Shown: positions 1 to 11,734 of the stretch, in pieces
How the letters are laid out: every line of letters begins with the position of its first letter
How positions within the stretch are numbered: the first letter of the stretch is position 1
Assembly (NCBI GenBank): GCA_023974075.1
Contig: JAMFTG010000045.1
Coordinates: 544,501-608,500 of the forward strand
Direction of reading: 5' to 3'
Length of the DNA: 64,000 nucleotides
Source of the DNA: Chaenocephalus aceratus
Taxonomy: Eukaryota > Chordata > Actinopteri > Perciformes > Channichthyidae
Made by a program: the position numbers and the translations under genes
The notes under the pieces: model-generated
What the model was told of the DNA's origin: nothing
Databases searched by the model: none
Seen by the model: the letters and a program-made list of their open reading frames with translations, nothing else

Positions 1-175
1 TATATGACACTAAACAGTAACGCAAACGGCCGTTTTCGTCCTCGTGTGGCCGGGGCCTAAGTAGCTGCTGGAGAAGAAAGATCAGGGGGAGGGGGAGAGA
101 GAGCTGTGGTTGATGGGCCATTAGTTGTGTAAATACACAGCTGAGAGCTGCCATTTAATTACGTTTCATACGGTA

Positions 176-312
176 ACAACGGATGCATGTCAATTTAAAT
201 CAATACATTCAACTATTTTTTAAATCAATAAAAACATTTTCGAAATCCATAAAAGCATTTCAATTAATATTGGGAGTCATGGCGTTACTTTGTTGAGAAT
301 GTGGCCGTGTAA
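176..312. repeat. Dispersed repeat, copy 1 (paired with 61785-61945)
   Basis: This stretch closely matches 61785-61945 in the same orientation, starting at the shared ggatgcatgtca and running through an A/T-rich block to gagaatgtggcc and aagcgggataat. The copies diverge after that point. No coding content is seen. It looks like a terminal part of a common teleost transposon; the family is not identified. Confidence 0.75.
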
Positions 313-1499
313 TAAGCGGGATAATTTGCAGGGACTTGCGACGAGGCTCCTTTAAAATATAAATATTTGTAGTGAATTACTGAGTTTAGGCACGTTAATA
401 ACGTTTTAATGAAGTTGAATACAGTGTATTCATATGTATCAGTGATGTCAATTAGACGAACATAAACATGAATGATCGTGGTGAAGATGATGATTAAATT
501 AGGATTAAAAATCAAGAGCCGGGCTGCATTTCCTCCCGTTCGTTTCAACTAAACAACATTATTTTGTTAAATAACAACATGGTGATGTTTTGTAAATGAT
601 TACATGTCTCTTATTTAGCACAGAGTATGATATCCGTGACTTATGGATCTGAACAAAGTTCCGCTGTACATCCAGCGTACTGTATCTGACTTTATTTCAC
701 ATGAGCTCCAGTGTGGAACCCCACTGCACCCCTGGTGGATCAATGATCCATTGCAGCTGGCTTCATTATAATTACATTTATTTATCACGGGGGAAGTCTC
801 AAGTCAAGCTGGAGGTTTTCCCTTGAGCGACGGCAGATCACGGCCCTCGCGTTTCAAACTGTCTGAAATGAAGCGCTACATCTGTAGAGAAGCAAAAATA
901 AACAAGTTTTAGCACGTACAAACATGCAGAAAACGATCAACCGTTTACGCCAGGGCTATTCAATTACAAATTCAGTTGGGCCAGAGTTTATAACTACTAA
1001 ATTCAGCTGGGCCAGACATGCAGCGGCCTGTAAAAAGCGGGTAATGACACATTTTAAACCAACACATATTACTGCGATGAAAAACATGCCATTTTTATTC
1101 ATCCTTCATCTAACAAAGGCACGTCAAACAGTTGTAGGATTACATTTGTTCGCTTTAGAAGTAAAATATTCAGGTTATTTTTTTGAACCAGGCACATCAC
1201 AACGTGCATTTAACCGAATACAATAATAGCAGTCTTAATAAATGTCTTCATACAAAATAAAATGTATATGACATATGCACATGAAAAAGTGCATTAACAG
1301 ACAGTTAAAGAGCTCCAATGTAACACAAAGAGGTAGTACTGTAGCCATACTATGTTTTCACTTTTCAAGTAATAACAAAAAAACCATACGTGTTGGTCAC
1401 ATTTGACCTGACACATTACAAAGTGCATTTAAATACAAAAAGAACTGTCAAACCCTTCAGTGCACAAACCCATAACAAGGGATAAGGGTAACTAACATG
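313..1499. other. Unannotated A/T-rich DNA
   Basis: Only short frames without recognisable domains occur here. No repeat family, splice-flanked exon or RNA gene could be supported. Confidence 0.5.
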
Positions 1500-2419
1500 A
1501 ATGAATACTACACTACACGTCTACTATAGTAAACTAGCTGCTTACTATCATCTCGTGTGTGATTTGTCATCGCTGACTTTCTCAATGGGAGAAGTGACAT
1601 TTTTTGTTTTGAACAAGAGCAGGGATTTTTGGCTCATAGGATGTCAATGCAATCCAAGAGTGCTGTCAGTCAGGGAGCAGCGAGTGCTACTTTTGATTGA
1701 GTTAATGTGTGAAAAGCTTGCTTCACATGTGTATGTTGATCCAAACATACTGAGCACACAGATCGCTACTTTCTGAATGAAGGGAACTGCTGTTTTTTGA
1801 CGTCACTCCGCTGGCCCGTTGATGCGCTGCTCTTGTGCCATGGTTACGGGTGAATGCATGTCAATAAGTTCCAGTATAAATGTCCCCTCGTCGGTGGAGG
1901 GGACCACTTCCTTTGCTCTGGTGGATACGCCCCCCTCTATTGCAACAGTGAAGGGGTCTCTGGCAGAGCCCATCACCTCTGTGGGCAGAGCAAGTCCATC
2001 CAATCGACCGGCAAAGTTCTCTTTCAACCTCGCAATGAACTCTGTCATCACATCCGTGATTTGTGCCGGGGATGTGATGTGTTTGTGGAGCGTCGGAAAA
2101 TGCATTATCCAAAACAATAGTTATGCAGGAACAGTTTGGCCATGAAAGCAGACATCTGCCATGTAACCGCCCTCTCCTGAGATCCTTCGGGGAAGTTTGT
2201 TCGGAAAGTCGGGTGTTTGTCATTGTGGTGCCTCCGGACATTGTAATCTTTAAGTACCCCAACGCACTGATTGCAAATTAAACACATCGGCTTGGCGTTT
2301 GGATTTGACATCTGCGTCGTTGTTGTTTCTAGGCAACGCGGAGTGTTGCGTTCATGGTCTGTACTAGTGTAGACATTTGGCCACTCGGGAGTTGGTTCTG
2401 GGCCGCATCTGGCCGCCAT
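1500..2419 (-). pseudogene. Internally deleted hAT transposase (GTF2IRD2/ZBED5-like)
   Basis: Reading the minus strand from 2419, the first part encodes a SPIN-DOC/BED-like finger (CLICNQC, then RHHNDKH), typical of the N-terminus of GTF2IRD2/ZBED5-like hAT transposases. From about 2117 the frame jumps to a C-terminal block (ENFAGRLDGLALP, ending in MAQEQ). The reverse complement of 1500-1776 continues with the hAT dimerisation signature (LSMFGSTYTCEASFSH, in a broken frame). The catalytic middle of the usual protein of about 600 residues is missing, so this is an internally deleted, frameshifted copy. Its termini and target duplication were not found. A 25-base piece near 2125-2150 recurs at about 8865-8890. 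The family is known; the assignment rests on motif recognition. Confidence 0.75.
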
Positions 2420-3245
2420 TTGAATAGGCCTGGTTTACGCACTCAAGCTGCTGCATTTAAAGCAACATGTATGTTGAGATGGAAGCGGAAAGACTGGCCT
2501 GTCTCTTCAGTGTGAAGACATGAACTCTCCCAAACACAATGAGTGTGACAAGATGAAATCCACACATTGTAATTCTAGTAAAATATATTTCTTAGTAAGG
2601 ATTAGTGTAATATACAGCTGTGATTCCATTGGCTTGATTTACATTGGATTCTGTGTAGGGAGGATGTTCTGTGAAGCTTCCTAAAATAAATTCATTTGTC
2701 GTTTCAGTTATTTTTGTGTGTTAAAGTTCAATACATCTTTTGGCCAATTTTAACACAAATGTTTCCGTATGACTGAGCCATCTTGACTGAGACATTGACA
2801 TTGTTGGAGCTGTCGAAACTTAAATAACGAGAGAGGGGAGCAATGGCTTGAGACACATCACAGTATACTGGAAAGAGTTTTGCAGTGTGTGAGTGCGGAC
2901 ACATTTAGGGGGAAATGAATAAAGTGGCTGTGTAATGTTTACTCTCATACAAAAAGCCAACAGCACATCGATGAGGAGATGACACGGGGGAAATGAGGAT
3001 TGAACACAAATCCAAAGTATGGATAGAACAAGGCACAGCATTTTCTGCAAATGGTTGAACTAAATAAAATCCGTACCAGCAGTTCGGGAGGTGTCGAATG
3101 GTGAAGCTCTCTGCAGTGATTTTTCTGGAAATCCCCCCAAAACCCCTTCCTCCAACTCCAACTCCGAAAAAAACCCTACTCCCATTTTTTGTACTTTTTG
3201 ATTTTTTTTTTTACACACACAAAACATTCCATCTGCAGACTAGAC
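2420..3245. other. Unannotated DNA
   Basis: No domain-bearing frame or recognised repeat was found. A C-rich and T-rich tract lies near 3130-3220. Confidence 0.45.
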
Positions 3246-3520
3246 TACCGTACTTTTCGGACCATAAAGCGCACCTGCATATAAGCCGCAGCAGCTAAAT
3301 TGTCTCTCGGTTCCACTTTTACTTTGGCGCGCTACCTGTCTCACTCTTTTCCGGCCTCCAGCTTTTTCTGCTGGAGCCGCCGCTTAAAGGTGGCGGGCGC
3401 GGACCGGTCATAGAGCCCATAGAGTTAAAGGTGGTTAACTTTACCTGTAAAATCCATAGATTTACGAGGTTCCCTAGTGGCCGTTAGCTGTACAAAAAAA
3501 ATGGGGGGAAAAGTACGGTA
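3246..3520. mobile_element. MITE with taccgtactttt termini
   Basis: The left end reads taccgtacttttcgg and the right end aagtacggta, the inverted counterpart. The inner left sequence (ataaagcgcacctg, ataagccgc) is a very widespread vertebrate/teleost non-autonomous element. It is about 275 bp with no coding capacity. It lies just 3' of the CADM1-like fragment (minus-strand sense) and may mark where that fragment's 3' region ends. I do not assign a superfamily. Confidence 0.7.
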
Positions 3521-3565
3521 AACAACGGTTTGAAACCAGGCCTTCTTTCTCTCTTTGAAATCCCT

Positions 3566-3995
3566 CTATCCTGAACAAACTCCACCTCCATCTCCACCCT
3601 TCTTTCCCTCCACCTCTTGCCCCAGAAACAGCTCCATAAAGCGGGCGTTGCACTGAGGGTTGGGGTCCTCTTTAGATGTAGTATTCCTTCTTTTCGTCCG
3701 AGTTGGTGTGCCCCCCCTCTGCGTTGATGATGGCTGTGTCTGCGTCCGCGGCGTCGTCTGCTCCTTTGCCTTCATGTGTGAAGTAGGTACCTTTTTTGCA
3801 AAGTAGCGTCCCAGCACGATGAGTAGACAGAGCATGGCGAACACCACCACGGCCACGACCCCCCCCGATCACCGCGCGGTCCACCGTCCTCGGAGTGCCC
3901 AGCCCGGGAGTCTTGGTTGGCCTCGGGGAGGGAGATGGAGGTGCAGGCGGGGTGGTGGCTTTAGGGGTAGTGGTGGGAGCATCATATACGTAGAG
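3566..3995 (-). pseudogene. cadm1-like: CADM1-like retrocopy, stalk-TM-tail part
   Basis: On the minus strand this reads through the end of the third Ig domain (LYVYD), a Thr/Pro-rich stalk, the transmembrane helix ([16 protein letters not shown]) and the cytoplasmic tail with its protein 4.1-binding start (GTYFTHE) and PDZ-ligand end (EKKEYYI, stop at 3672). This matches CADM1/SynCAM/nectin-like adhesion proteins. Two compensating frameshifts are present: an extra G in an 8-G run before the helix, and an indel in the A-run just after it. Stalk, helix and tail are contiguous, whereas they lie on separate exons in vertebrate CADM genes, so I infer a processed, 5'-truncated retrocopy. A hAT insertion separates it from 6686-6727. 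The part below 3672 is probable 3' UTR. A genuine fused exon with sequencing errors is the alternative. Confidence 0.7.
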
Positions 3996-4560
3996 CAGGA
4001 GTATTCAACTAAAGTTCAACGAGGTCCAGTTAGAGAACATCTCCCCATGCAAAGGTCCGGAACATCAAAATGTCTAACTTGCTTTATGAATTAGTGTGAT
4101 ATATATTGAAGTAGCTGTAGCTTTATCAACGTCTGCATGTAATCAACAACTGACTGCCAATCAAATAAAGAAAGTACAATTCAAAAACAACAATATTTAT
4201 TGTCAATTAACATTGAACTACAGATATACAGTAAATACTGTGGATGTGTGTAATGTTCCTCTCTGCATTAAAAACAAAATAGAGAAAATAAATAAAATAG
4301 CTTTTGAAAATATGTGCATCTTAAAAGTGCTTGAGTTTAAATAAATAAAATAAAGTGTAGCAGCAGCAGCAGCTTGAGTTTCCCTTTTTCTTTGTTAACC
4401 GTTTCACATTATAACTTAACAGTTTCAGACGATTATAGAACAATATCAGTCTTTACACATCATAACAATTGAACAGCTTCAAAGTTTCTCTTTCTTTCCC
4501 TCTTATATTGCAGTCCCTCACTCACTTTGTTTTTATTCAGTGCGAGAAGTGAGCTCAAGC

Positions 4561-6261
4561 TTATCCTGCCAGGAGTTTAAATCTGGGCTGACATGGTGTC
4601 AGGGCCATTCTCACACACACATGCAGGTGCTCATTGGTTAGCCTGGAACGATATTTAGTTTTAATAATGTTCATTGTGGAGAAAGCTGCCTCGCAGCTGT
4701 GTGTGGAGCCAAACATGGTGAATATATATAGAGCTACTTTCCTCAGGCCTGGGAAAGCTGTCTCAGAGACTGTTTTGAGCCAGAAAGTGGAAGGGGCAGT
4801 TCTTCCAAATGGCTCTTTCAGGGCCTCGTCTGCTTGGAGATCAACCAGTTGCATCTGGAGAGGCCCAGCATGTGCCCACTTGAAGTGTTGGGTGACTTCC
4901 TTTGAGAACTCCCTGACATCTGTGATAAGAAATGGGTTCTGAATGAACATGGTGAGCTGCCGTCCAAAGCTGAAGTTGTCAAAACGTTTACAATCAGCTT
5001 ATCTACAAAGTCAACAAAAGAAGACGCATTTCTTCCTTGAACACTTCAAGTTTCCTCTGAAAGGAGCGGACAGCTCACAAATTGAATGGTCCTTGCCCTA
5101 AGCTTCAAATTCAGTTCATTCAGATGCGAAGTGATGTCAACCGAAAAGGCCACAGTATCCATCTTTTTCTCATCTTCTAAAAAGAGAGAAAACTGTGTTG
5201 CCTTCTGACTTCCCCTCTCTGCCAATAAGCTGCGACTTCCCTTCTGATGGACCAAAAGCGCTCCAACGCCCTGCCTGTGCTGAGCCATCTCACATTGTTG
5301 TGCAGCAAAAGATCATCAGCGTTTGCACCAAGTTCTCCGAGGAGTTCCCTGAGCATGCGATGCTGATAGGAAGAGGACGCCCTGAGAACATGTATCATTT
5401 CCATCATTGTGTTCATCACCTCAGCTCATCTGACCGGGAGGAGCAGGACAGATTGATGGATGATGCAATGTAAGAGATGAGCTCAGGATGATCCTCTTTC
5501 ATTCTTGACACAGCTCCTTCCTCTCTCCCTATCAAGGCTCCATCCGTGGTTATTGAAACCACTTGTGTTGGCTCTATCCCTCGCTTCGTTAACCTCTCCT
5601 TCATGGCCAGGTCCTCTGCTCTTGTTCTGGTCTGAAGGGGAGTTACTCTAGTCCTGACATGTCTTCACAGAACACTTTGAAGAACCTCACGTAAATGAAC
5701 AGCCGAGTCAGAAACATCAGTGGACTCATCGACAGCTCAGCGTGCACAGGGTGCCTTACGAAGGGCTTCATCCAGCTGGGCTAGCACAAGGGGTTAACAC
5801 TTCACTCCTCTTTGTGGCTGATGATGCTGACAAAGGTATTTGCTTTCCCTCAAGCAAGGTTTGAGCTACTGCACTCATGCACTCCTTGACAACCTCTCCA
5901 TCAGCAAATGGTTTTTTGTTTTGACCCAACATCCAAGCCACTCTGAGGGAACATTCGTCAGCTCGTAGTTGGAATGAATGGGTCAGGATCCTGGTGATCA
6001 TATCGGGCTCTCAGACTGCTATTGTTTGTGACCTCAGTTCTAAGTTGAGAGGGAATGTTTTGTCTCATAGTGGCGTGTTGTCTCTTTTAATGAGCGCCAC
6101 GGTCTCTGAGCAGATGAGACACACTGGCTCTGTGCTCCCAGCGGGCAGGATGAACACGAATGAGTCCACTCAGGGTTAAAAGCTCTGTTCTCACCGTCCA
6201 CTTCCTCTTCTTGGAGAGCGCCATGTGTCATTATGTGTCTCTCCCTGTCTGCCGCTAACAC
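4561..6261 (-). pseudogene. hAT transposase, GTF2IRD2/ZBED5-like, frameshifted
   Basis: Minus-strand segments in several frames give the full order of the family. First comes an N-terminal finger region (near 6260-6040, RHYETKH). Next are the blocks KKPFADGEVVKECMSAVA and QIPLSASSAT (5995-5780). The catalytic-core segment TTDGALIGREEGAV follows (5560-5500), then HNNVRWLSTGRALERF (5300). Last is the C-terminal dimerisation domain, FGSTHSCEAAFSTMNIIK (4690-4640), ending FKLLAG. At least five frame changes break it, so no active protein is possible. Such proteins cut and paste hAT elements; several vertebrate genes derive from this group. Confidence 0.85.
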
Positions 6262-6401
6262 GCCTGTTCACTCTCCGCTTCTCTCCCTGTATCGCTGCTC
6301 TTCACTCAGTCTCCTCCCCTTGTCTGCCGCCGTCTTCTCTCCCTGTATCGCTGACTCTTCTCTTTCCTCTCCCGCTACTCTCACTGTCTCCCGCTCTCTC
6401 G

Positions 6402-6558
6402 TCTCTTCTTCTGTGTTTCTCTCCCTGTGTTGCTCACTCATCTCTTCTTCTGTGTTTCTCTCCCTGTATCGCTCACTCGTCTCTTCTTCTGTGTTTCTCT
6501 CCCTGTATCGCTCTCTCATCTCTTCTTCTGTGTTTCTCTCCCTGTATCGCTCTCTCGT
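6402..6558. repeat. 39-bp minisatellite, four units
   Basis: Units beginning tctcttcttctgtgtttctc recur at 6402, 6441, 6480 and 6519, with a partial fifth at 6558. They lie inside the hAT element, upstream of its transposase, in a C/T-rich tract. Unit sequence is nearly invariant. Confidence 0.9.
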
Positions 6559-6685
6559 CTCTTTCGCCCCCTGTTGGCGGCGGTTTTTTATTTTTAAAAT
6601 AGAATTGCCCCGTCAAAAATGTAAATCCCCTATTAATGTATTTGATTATAGGTCCGGGTCCGCATAGGTCGGCGTCCGGACCCTG

Positions 6686-6727
6686 ACGTAGAGGATGTAG
6701 TCGTCGAAGGACTCCCCCACCGTGAAG
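6686..6727 (-). pseudogene. cadm1-like: CADM1-like retrocopy, 5' part beyond the hAT insertion
   Basis: After the right target duplication, minus-strand sequence encodes TVGESFDDYILYV, the last strand of the third Ig domain of CADM-type proteins, in frame with the stalk across the hAT. Homology stops near 6727 with no AG splice acceptor. That supports a truncated retrocopy rather than an exon edge. Confidence 0.6.
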
Positions 6728-8572
6728 GTATTTCATGTTCGGGGTCATTTATTTTTTGTATAATCTTGCTTCGTGCAAGTGACAATTGTTGTCGCTTCTA
6801 TGTTCTTTTGCCATTTTGAGATTTCAATTTCTAGCGGAAAGCGAACCAGGAAGTGTTTTAGCACGCCACGTGACGCATCTGAACGAATCACGTTGTCAGA
6901 AATTGACACCAGCCAATGAGATTTCGGTTTGTTGGTTTAAGGACCCCTTCGTGCTTTCACGATTGGTTGCTGATGCAAAGTTAATGACCACATTTGGATC
7001 CAATGAGATTGTGCAGGAGAGACGGAGCTTTCCAACGAAATGTATGAAAGATATGATCAGATGTATGTTTTAGAAGCAGCAGTAAAGTATATAATTGAAC
7101 ATGTAGAATTAAAGAAGACTTAAGAACACAACTAAAAAGTTGTGTAGTGCCAGAATCATCACTGGCTCATCTTAACCATCGTGCTAGCACCTGTAGAAAA
7201 GTCTTGGATAATATAATATGGCGGAGTTGAAAAAATGTCTATTGATGGTGTTTTAAATAACCATAATTGTAATGTAATGTGTTTTGATTCAGTTGTTGCT
7301 GAAGGACGAGCTTGGCAGTGGCAGTGGCATACCTGAGGGCTAGATCACCCAAGTAACGAAACATTTCATAATCTCTTGTTGACGAAAATGTTTCACATGT
7401 GGTTTCACTGTTGTTATTTTTGGGTCTGCATGACACATGCTTTTTTCACATAATTAAAGCATTTGATTTATGTGAGGTCACTAAAGTTTGTGGAGCCTAC
7501 AGTCTCAAATGTAAAGATGTATGTAGAGTTCTTGTTCGGAACAAGTTTCAGGCATTGGCGCTTGCTAAATCAATGGCAGCAACATTAATGTGGTGTGAAA
7601 ATGTGTGAATGAATTTACCATAAGTTAATGTAATTTTTACAATTGAAGGTAAGGAGGAAGCAGATCAGAGAGGGAGAGTTACTGTGAGAGTAATCAGAGG
7701 AGGGTTAGTGGGGGTGAGTCAGGAAGACCAGAGAAAGACAGCGAGTTAATCTTAACGGATAAGTTCATCTTTCCCACGTTGACTGAAGCATTTATGACGC
7801 ATTCAACCTTTGGCAAGCACTCGGAAGGTCAATGATAATAATGTAATCTCTTTAAATGTCTCATGCTCAGTCTCTGTACCTCTCCAAGCACTTCTTTCTG
7901 TCTTTTACTTCTTTCTTTCTCATCTCCCTCAGTCTTACCTACGCAGAAGTGGGCAAATAAATCAAGTGAATTCGCTTTTCACCCTACCTTCGAGCTGTTT
8001 CATTGAAGGTTATGAAGGATTTGATTATCTCACAAAGGCTTTCTCTGGTTCTTTCTTGTAAACTCACCAAATAAAACCCAACACACTTAACTTCCAATCG
8101 ACCTGATTGTGTGCAGAAGTGAAAAAAGAAAAAAGACCGGCCGATAAGGAGAAACGGAAACAGATTTACGAACCATGACGGTCTCTGAATCAGGCTCCAA
8201 ATGTCAACGGGAAACAATAATCTTTTCAGCTGGGCGAAATCCGAGATCCGGGCAGAACATTTATCATTAAGTATTTCTTTATCCAAATGTCACTCTGATT
8301 TCAGGCCACCTGGTTCTGGCCATGGGCTTTATCAATATCCATAGTGAAGACAAATAATAAAAATGCCTACTCATAAAGCTCCCAGCCTTTGAATAGGCAG
8401 AGAGAGAAGGGTTTTGAAAAGGAGGCAATAACTTGAAAGGAACTATTCCTGAACTGACTCCTGAAAAGGAATGAGCTGTGAAATAGTATGTGAAGTTTTA
8501 ATCATAAAAGTACAAGGACCAGGTATAAGTTAGGAGTAGGAGGTAGAAGTTCTTGATTTCATAACGCACATT
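6728..8572. other. Unannotated DNA
   Basis: Scattered short frames show no domain. No repeat boundaries are supported. A C/T-rich stretch lies near 7870-7930. Confidence 0.45.
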
Positions 8573-8580
8573 ACGCTGCT

Positions 8581-8760
8581 CAGGGGCGGGCCGTTGACCA
8601 ATGTGCTGCCCTATATGCAAGATGTTAGCTGGCGTAGTTCTGTTAGTATAAGATAATTAGATTTTTTTTTAATTTCTAACTACTTTTTTTTTTTCAGCGC
8701 CCCCGATGGGTTGACGCCCTTAGCATTCGCCTATACTGCCTATGCCAAGGGCCGGCCCTA
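8581..8760. mobile_element. 180-bp hAT-type MITE
   Basis: It begins CAGGGGCGGGCC and ends GGGCCGGCCCTA, imperfect inverted termini. Perfect 8-bp direct repeats acgctgct flank it (8573-8580 and 8761-8768), the duplication size of hAT elements. Non-coding. Confidence 0.85.
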
Positions 8761-8768
8761 ACGCTGCT

Positions 8769-9976
8769 GATGGGAGGTTGGAAGTTTCTCAGGCCACGTC
8801 CAAGGCTGGTCTGTCACTCAAAATGGATGCTGCGTCAAGCGAACAGAATTAGCTGGCAGACTGCAGGAACAGTTTGGCCATGAGAGCTGAAGGATAAACA
8901 AACATATTGCAATTTTAGGAGTGAGTGCGATTGCGTACAAATTGAATTAAGGGCGCCCTAATATGCTCTTTTGGTTTTTCTCTACCCTGTAGTGTGTAAT
9001 ATAGGTTTTTGAGCATGTAAATGGTCTGGAAAGGCTAAAATCCCCACACATTTGAGCAGAATATGTCCTCTTTAAATAGCGGCTTAAAGTACCTCAACTG
9101 CAGCGTAAAACCCTAAGGTTTATGTTAGGGCCTGGCCTTTATTCATAATTTAATATCCCATCAATTCAAACTCAATATTTTCTCGACCTTTACCTCTTGG
9201 ACTGCCATCTTTAGCGTCAATGAAAGTCTTCAAGTGCCATATTCCTTCCCATTGATGGTACGCTTTAATTTTGACAGAATTAGCATAGAAAAACTAGGTT
9301 TCATTGACAAACATAAAAGACCTGACAATAAATGAATTGTGGAACCAAAATGTTTGTGAAAGAGACTCAGCTCAAATCTTCGGATATCGGCTACTTTGCC
9401 ATTTGATATCCAGTTTTTGCATCTTGACTCAAAGCTGGGGAGTCATTATTTAAAGTGCTAAGGAGCTATGGGAGAGGACATTAGTTTAATTCCATGAGGC
9501 CTTATCAGCTCTTAAGAAGACTTGGGAAAGGGATCTGAGCCGTACACTTGATGATGAGTGGGATTGGGTTTGTGAAAGTGGGATTTATGAGGATCGCTGG
9601 TAGATTTCAGATTCCTGATTCCATTCAGCCCTAGATTTGTGTAGTGGATAATACGTGCAACATCACAGCCATCAAGGCACACTTTGTAAACATTCCCTTC
9701 TCATTTTGGCAGCACACGACAAGCAGATACAAAATGGTATTAGAACAACCATTCACAGAAATCAAACATGTTAGAATGCTTTTTAAAATGTTTTAAAAGG
9801 GGAGATGAATGAGAAAATACATGTCTTACCTGGTGACGATATAATGAAGCAATTTGATAATATATCATTAAATAAACCGGTTTTATTGTTAAGCCTCAGT
9901 TCGGGTACTTCTTCAAGTACTAAATGTATAAACAATGCAACAAGAGGACAAACTATGCGAACTAGATTCTAGCTTT
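8769..9976. other. Unannotated DNA
   Basis: No frame with a recognisable domain and no bounded repeat, apart from a 25-base piece near 8865-8890 that also occurs in the hAT remnant at about 2125-2150. Confidence 0.45.
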
Positions 9977-10022
9977 GCACACGCACGCACGCACACACAC
10001 ACGCGCACACACACACGCACAC

Positions 10023-10058
<36 letters not shown>
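9977..10058. repeat. (CA)n microsatellite with CG interruptions
   Basis: CA dinucleotides with scattered acgc interruptions, becoming pure toward the right end. Confidence 0.95.
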
Positions 10059-10060
<2 letters not shown>

Positions 10061-10149
10061 CAGCTCTTCCTCTGCCAGGCCTCGCAGCATTACTATGTTA
10101 GCAGCCTGTGTCATCTTTATCTGAGCAGAACACCTCTGTGCCCTGAGGT

Positions 10150-10221
<72 letters not shown>
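10150..10221. repeat. (TG)n microsatellite
   Basis: About 36 uninterrupted TG dinucleotides. Together with the CA tract 90 bp away it forms an inverted dinucleotide pair. Confidence 0.95.
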
Positions 10222-10222
<1 letters not shown>

Positions 10223-10734
10223 CACAAAAGGGACTGACAAGATTAAATGAATCCATTGTACATTGTTTCTTTCTGAAATAAAGAAGCACATCACTGAAAT
10301 GTTCTGTAGATACTGTCGGCTCGGTCTAATGAGTGTCACATTTGCATAAACATGTATGTACATTCTTACAGTTCTTCTCGTTTGCTAACACACTCAAATT
10401 CTACATGAAGCACAATTATTTTAACCGACACTCAAAGAGCAAAACATCGGCTCGAATCTCCAAAACTCTAAACACGTGTTCAGCTTTTCACACAATCTGC
10501 AAATCAACATGGCAGTTTGTGCAAACCTCTGCACACGTCTCTCCACGTGAGACACGGAAGTCTGACATGAAGTCACGTGTGAGCAGGTTTCAAACACTGA
10601 TATTCAAAAGGCCTCACACATGGACCAATGATCAAGAAGCACATTCCACCTGACCAAACACCTGATGGCATCAGTGTTGGCTCATCAATCAGGATGTTAG
10701 CACTATGAAAAGACCACAGGTGAGTACTCTCTGA

Positions 10735-11734
10735 TGCCCCTTTCACACCGGAGCTAGAGCCTGAAAAGTGCCGGTTTTTCCTGTTCACACCGCAGCGGCG
10801 CCGGCTCTTAGCTCCGGAATCGGGTTCACTTCCAGCTCCAAAAAATTGTCGGTCTAGAGGCAAGAGCTTTGGAGCTAAGAGGCGGCGTCGCTTACGTCTC
10901 TCTTACGTCGAGGCGTGCAGGAAACTAAACCCACCTCCCCTGAACATGGGTCGACTGTTATGCCTGCCTACAAGCAGTAGGCCTATAAACACACTTTATA
11001 AAGTCAGGCAACACTAACCAGGCTTCGTGTGATTCTGTTTATTTGTGCCTTACTTTGACCATCCGTTCACTGTTATCGATCATTGTGGAGAGAGGCAGAC
11101 GTGTTGTTTTGTATTATTGCAGCTATCGGATGCAAGTAGTAGTTTAGCTTCGGTTGCTATGCCAACATCACCCGTTTTATACCAGAGAAACTTTCATAAC
11201 AGCGTTGTGATACCAAACAGTGTCAATTCAGACTGACACACATTCACTTAGGCTAAGGGGAACTGGGGATATGCATCAGCTGCTTGTGTGAGTCGGACAG
11301 TGAATACTTTAGAGCGGCCGCTGCAGTGCGAGCTAACCGGGAGCTAACGGGAGAATAAACTCCCGTGGAAGAGCAGCCAGCACTGCAGCGGTCGGTAAAT
11401 GCTGCAGAAACACATTAATAAACAATGAACCACGGCACTCTGGAGCAAAGTATAAGGTTGGAGAAGTCGTTATTCAATTTATTCTGGCTTCGTGTGATTA
11501 AAAGCAACACGATCATCGACCCGACGCAGTTCCCCGTTGTTGTGAACGCCGTAATGGGTTCCGTTGGGGAGCAAATCAGCGATGTAAACGGTGACGTCAT
11601 GACGCAGCAGGGGCAGCTCTGGGGCGCCAGTGGGCGGTGTGCACAGAGCGGGAGCTGAAAAGGGAAACCGGAGCTGAACCAGAAAAGCTCCCGCTCGGAG
11701 CTAGAAAGGGAAAAGCGCTGGTGTGAAAGCCGCA
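10735..11734. mobile_element. PIF/Harbinger-like non-autonomous element
   Basis: The termini are TGCCCCTTTCACACC and GGTGTGAAAGCCGCA, inverted with two mismatches. Three-base flanks TGA and TTA fit a TNA-type duplication. Subterminal ctagctccg-type repeats recur at both ends. No protein domain is visible. A related copy in reverse orientation lies at 39640-40560 and a terminal fragment at 23505-23720. Confidence 0.7.

Larger units (their letters stand above)
3996..6685 (-). mobile_element. hAT element inserted in the CADM1-like fragment
   Basis: The element starts CAGGAGTATTCAAC and ends CGGACCCTG. It is bounded by perfect 8-bp direct repeats acgtagag (3988-3995 and 6686-6693), the hAT target-duplication length. 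It carries a decayed GTF2IRD2-like transposase on the minus strand and a 39-bp minisatellite upstream of that gene. Joining the flanks through one duplication copy makes the CADM-like reading frame continuous (DDYILYVYDAP), which confirms the boundaries. The transposase has many frameshifts, so the insertion is not recent. Confidence 0.85.

Noticed and set aside
924..1226. 100-codon plus-strand frame
   Set aside because: No recognisable domain and low-complexity A/T-rich context; chance frame.
6225..6667. Two plus-strand Ser/Leu-rich frames of 125 and 144 codons
   Set aside because: They translate a C/T-rich 39-bp minisatellite and shadow one another.
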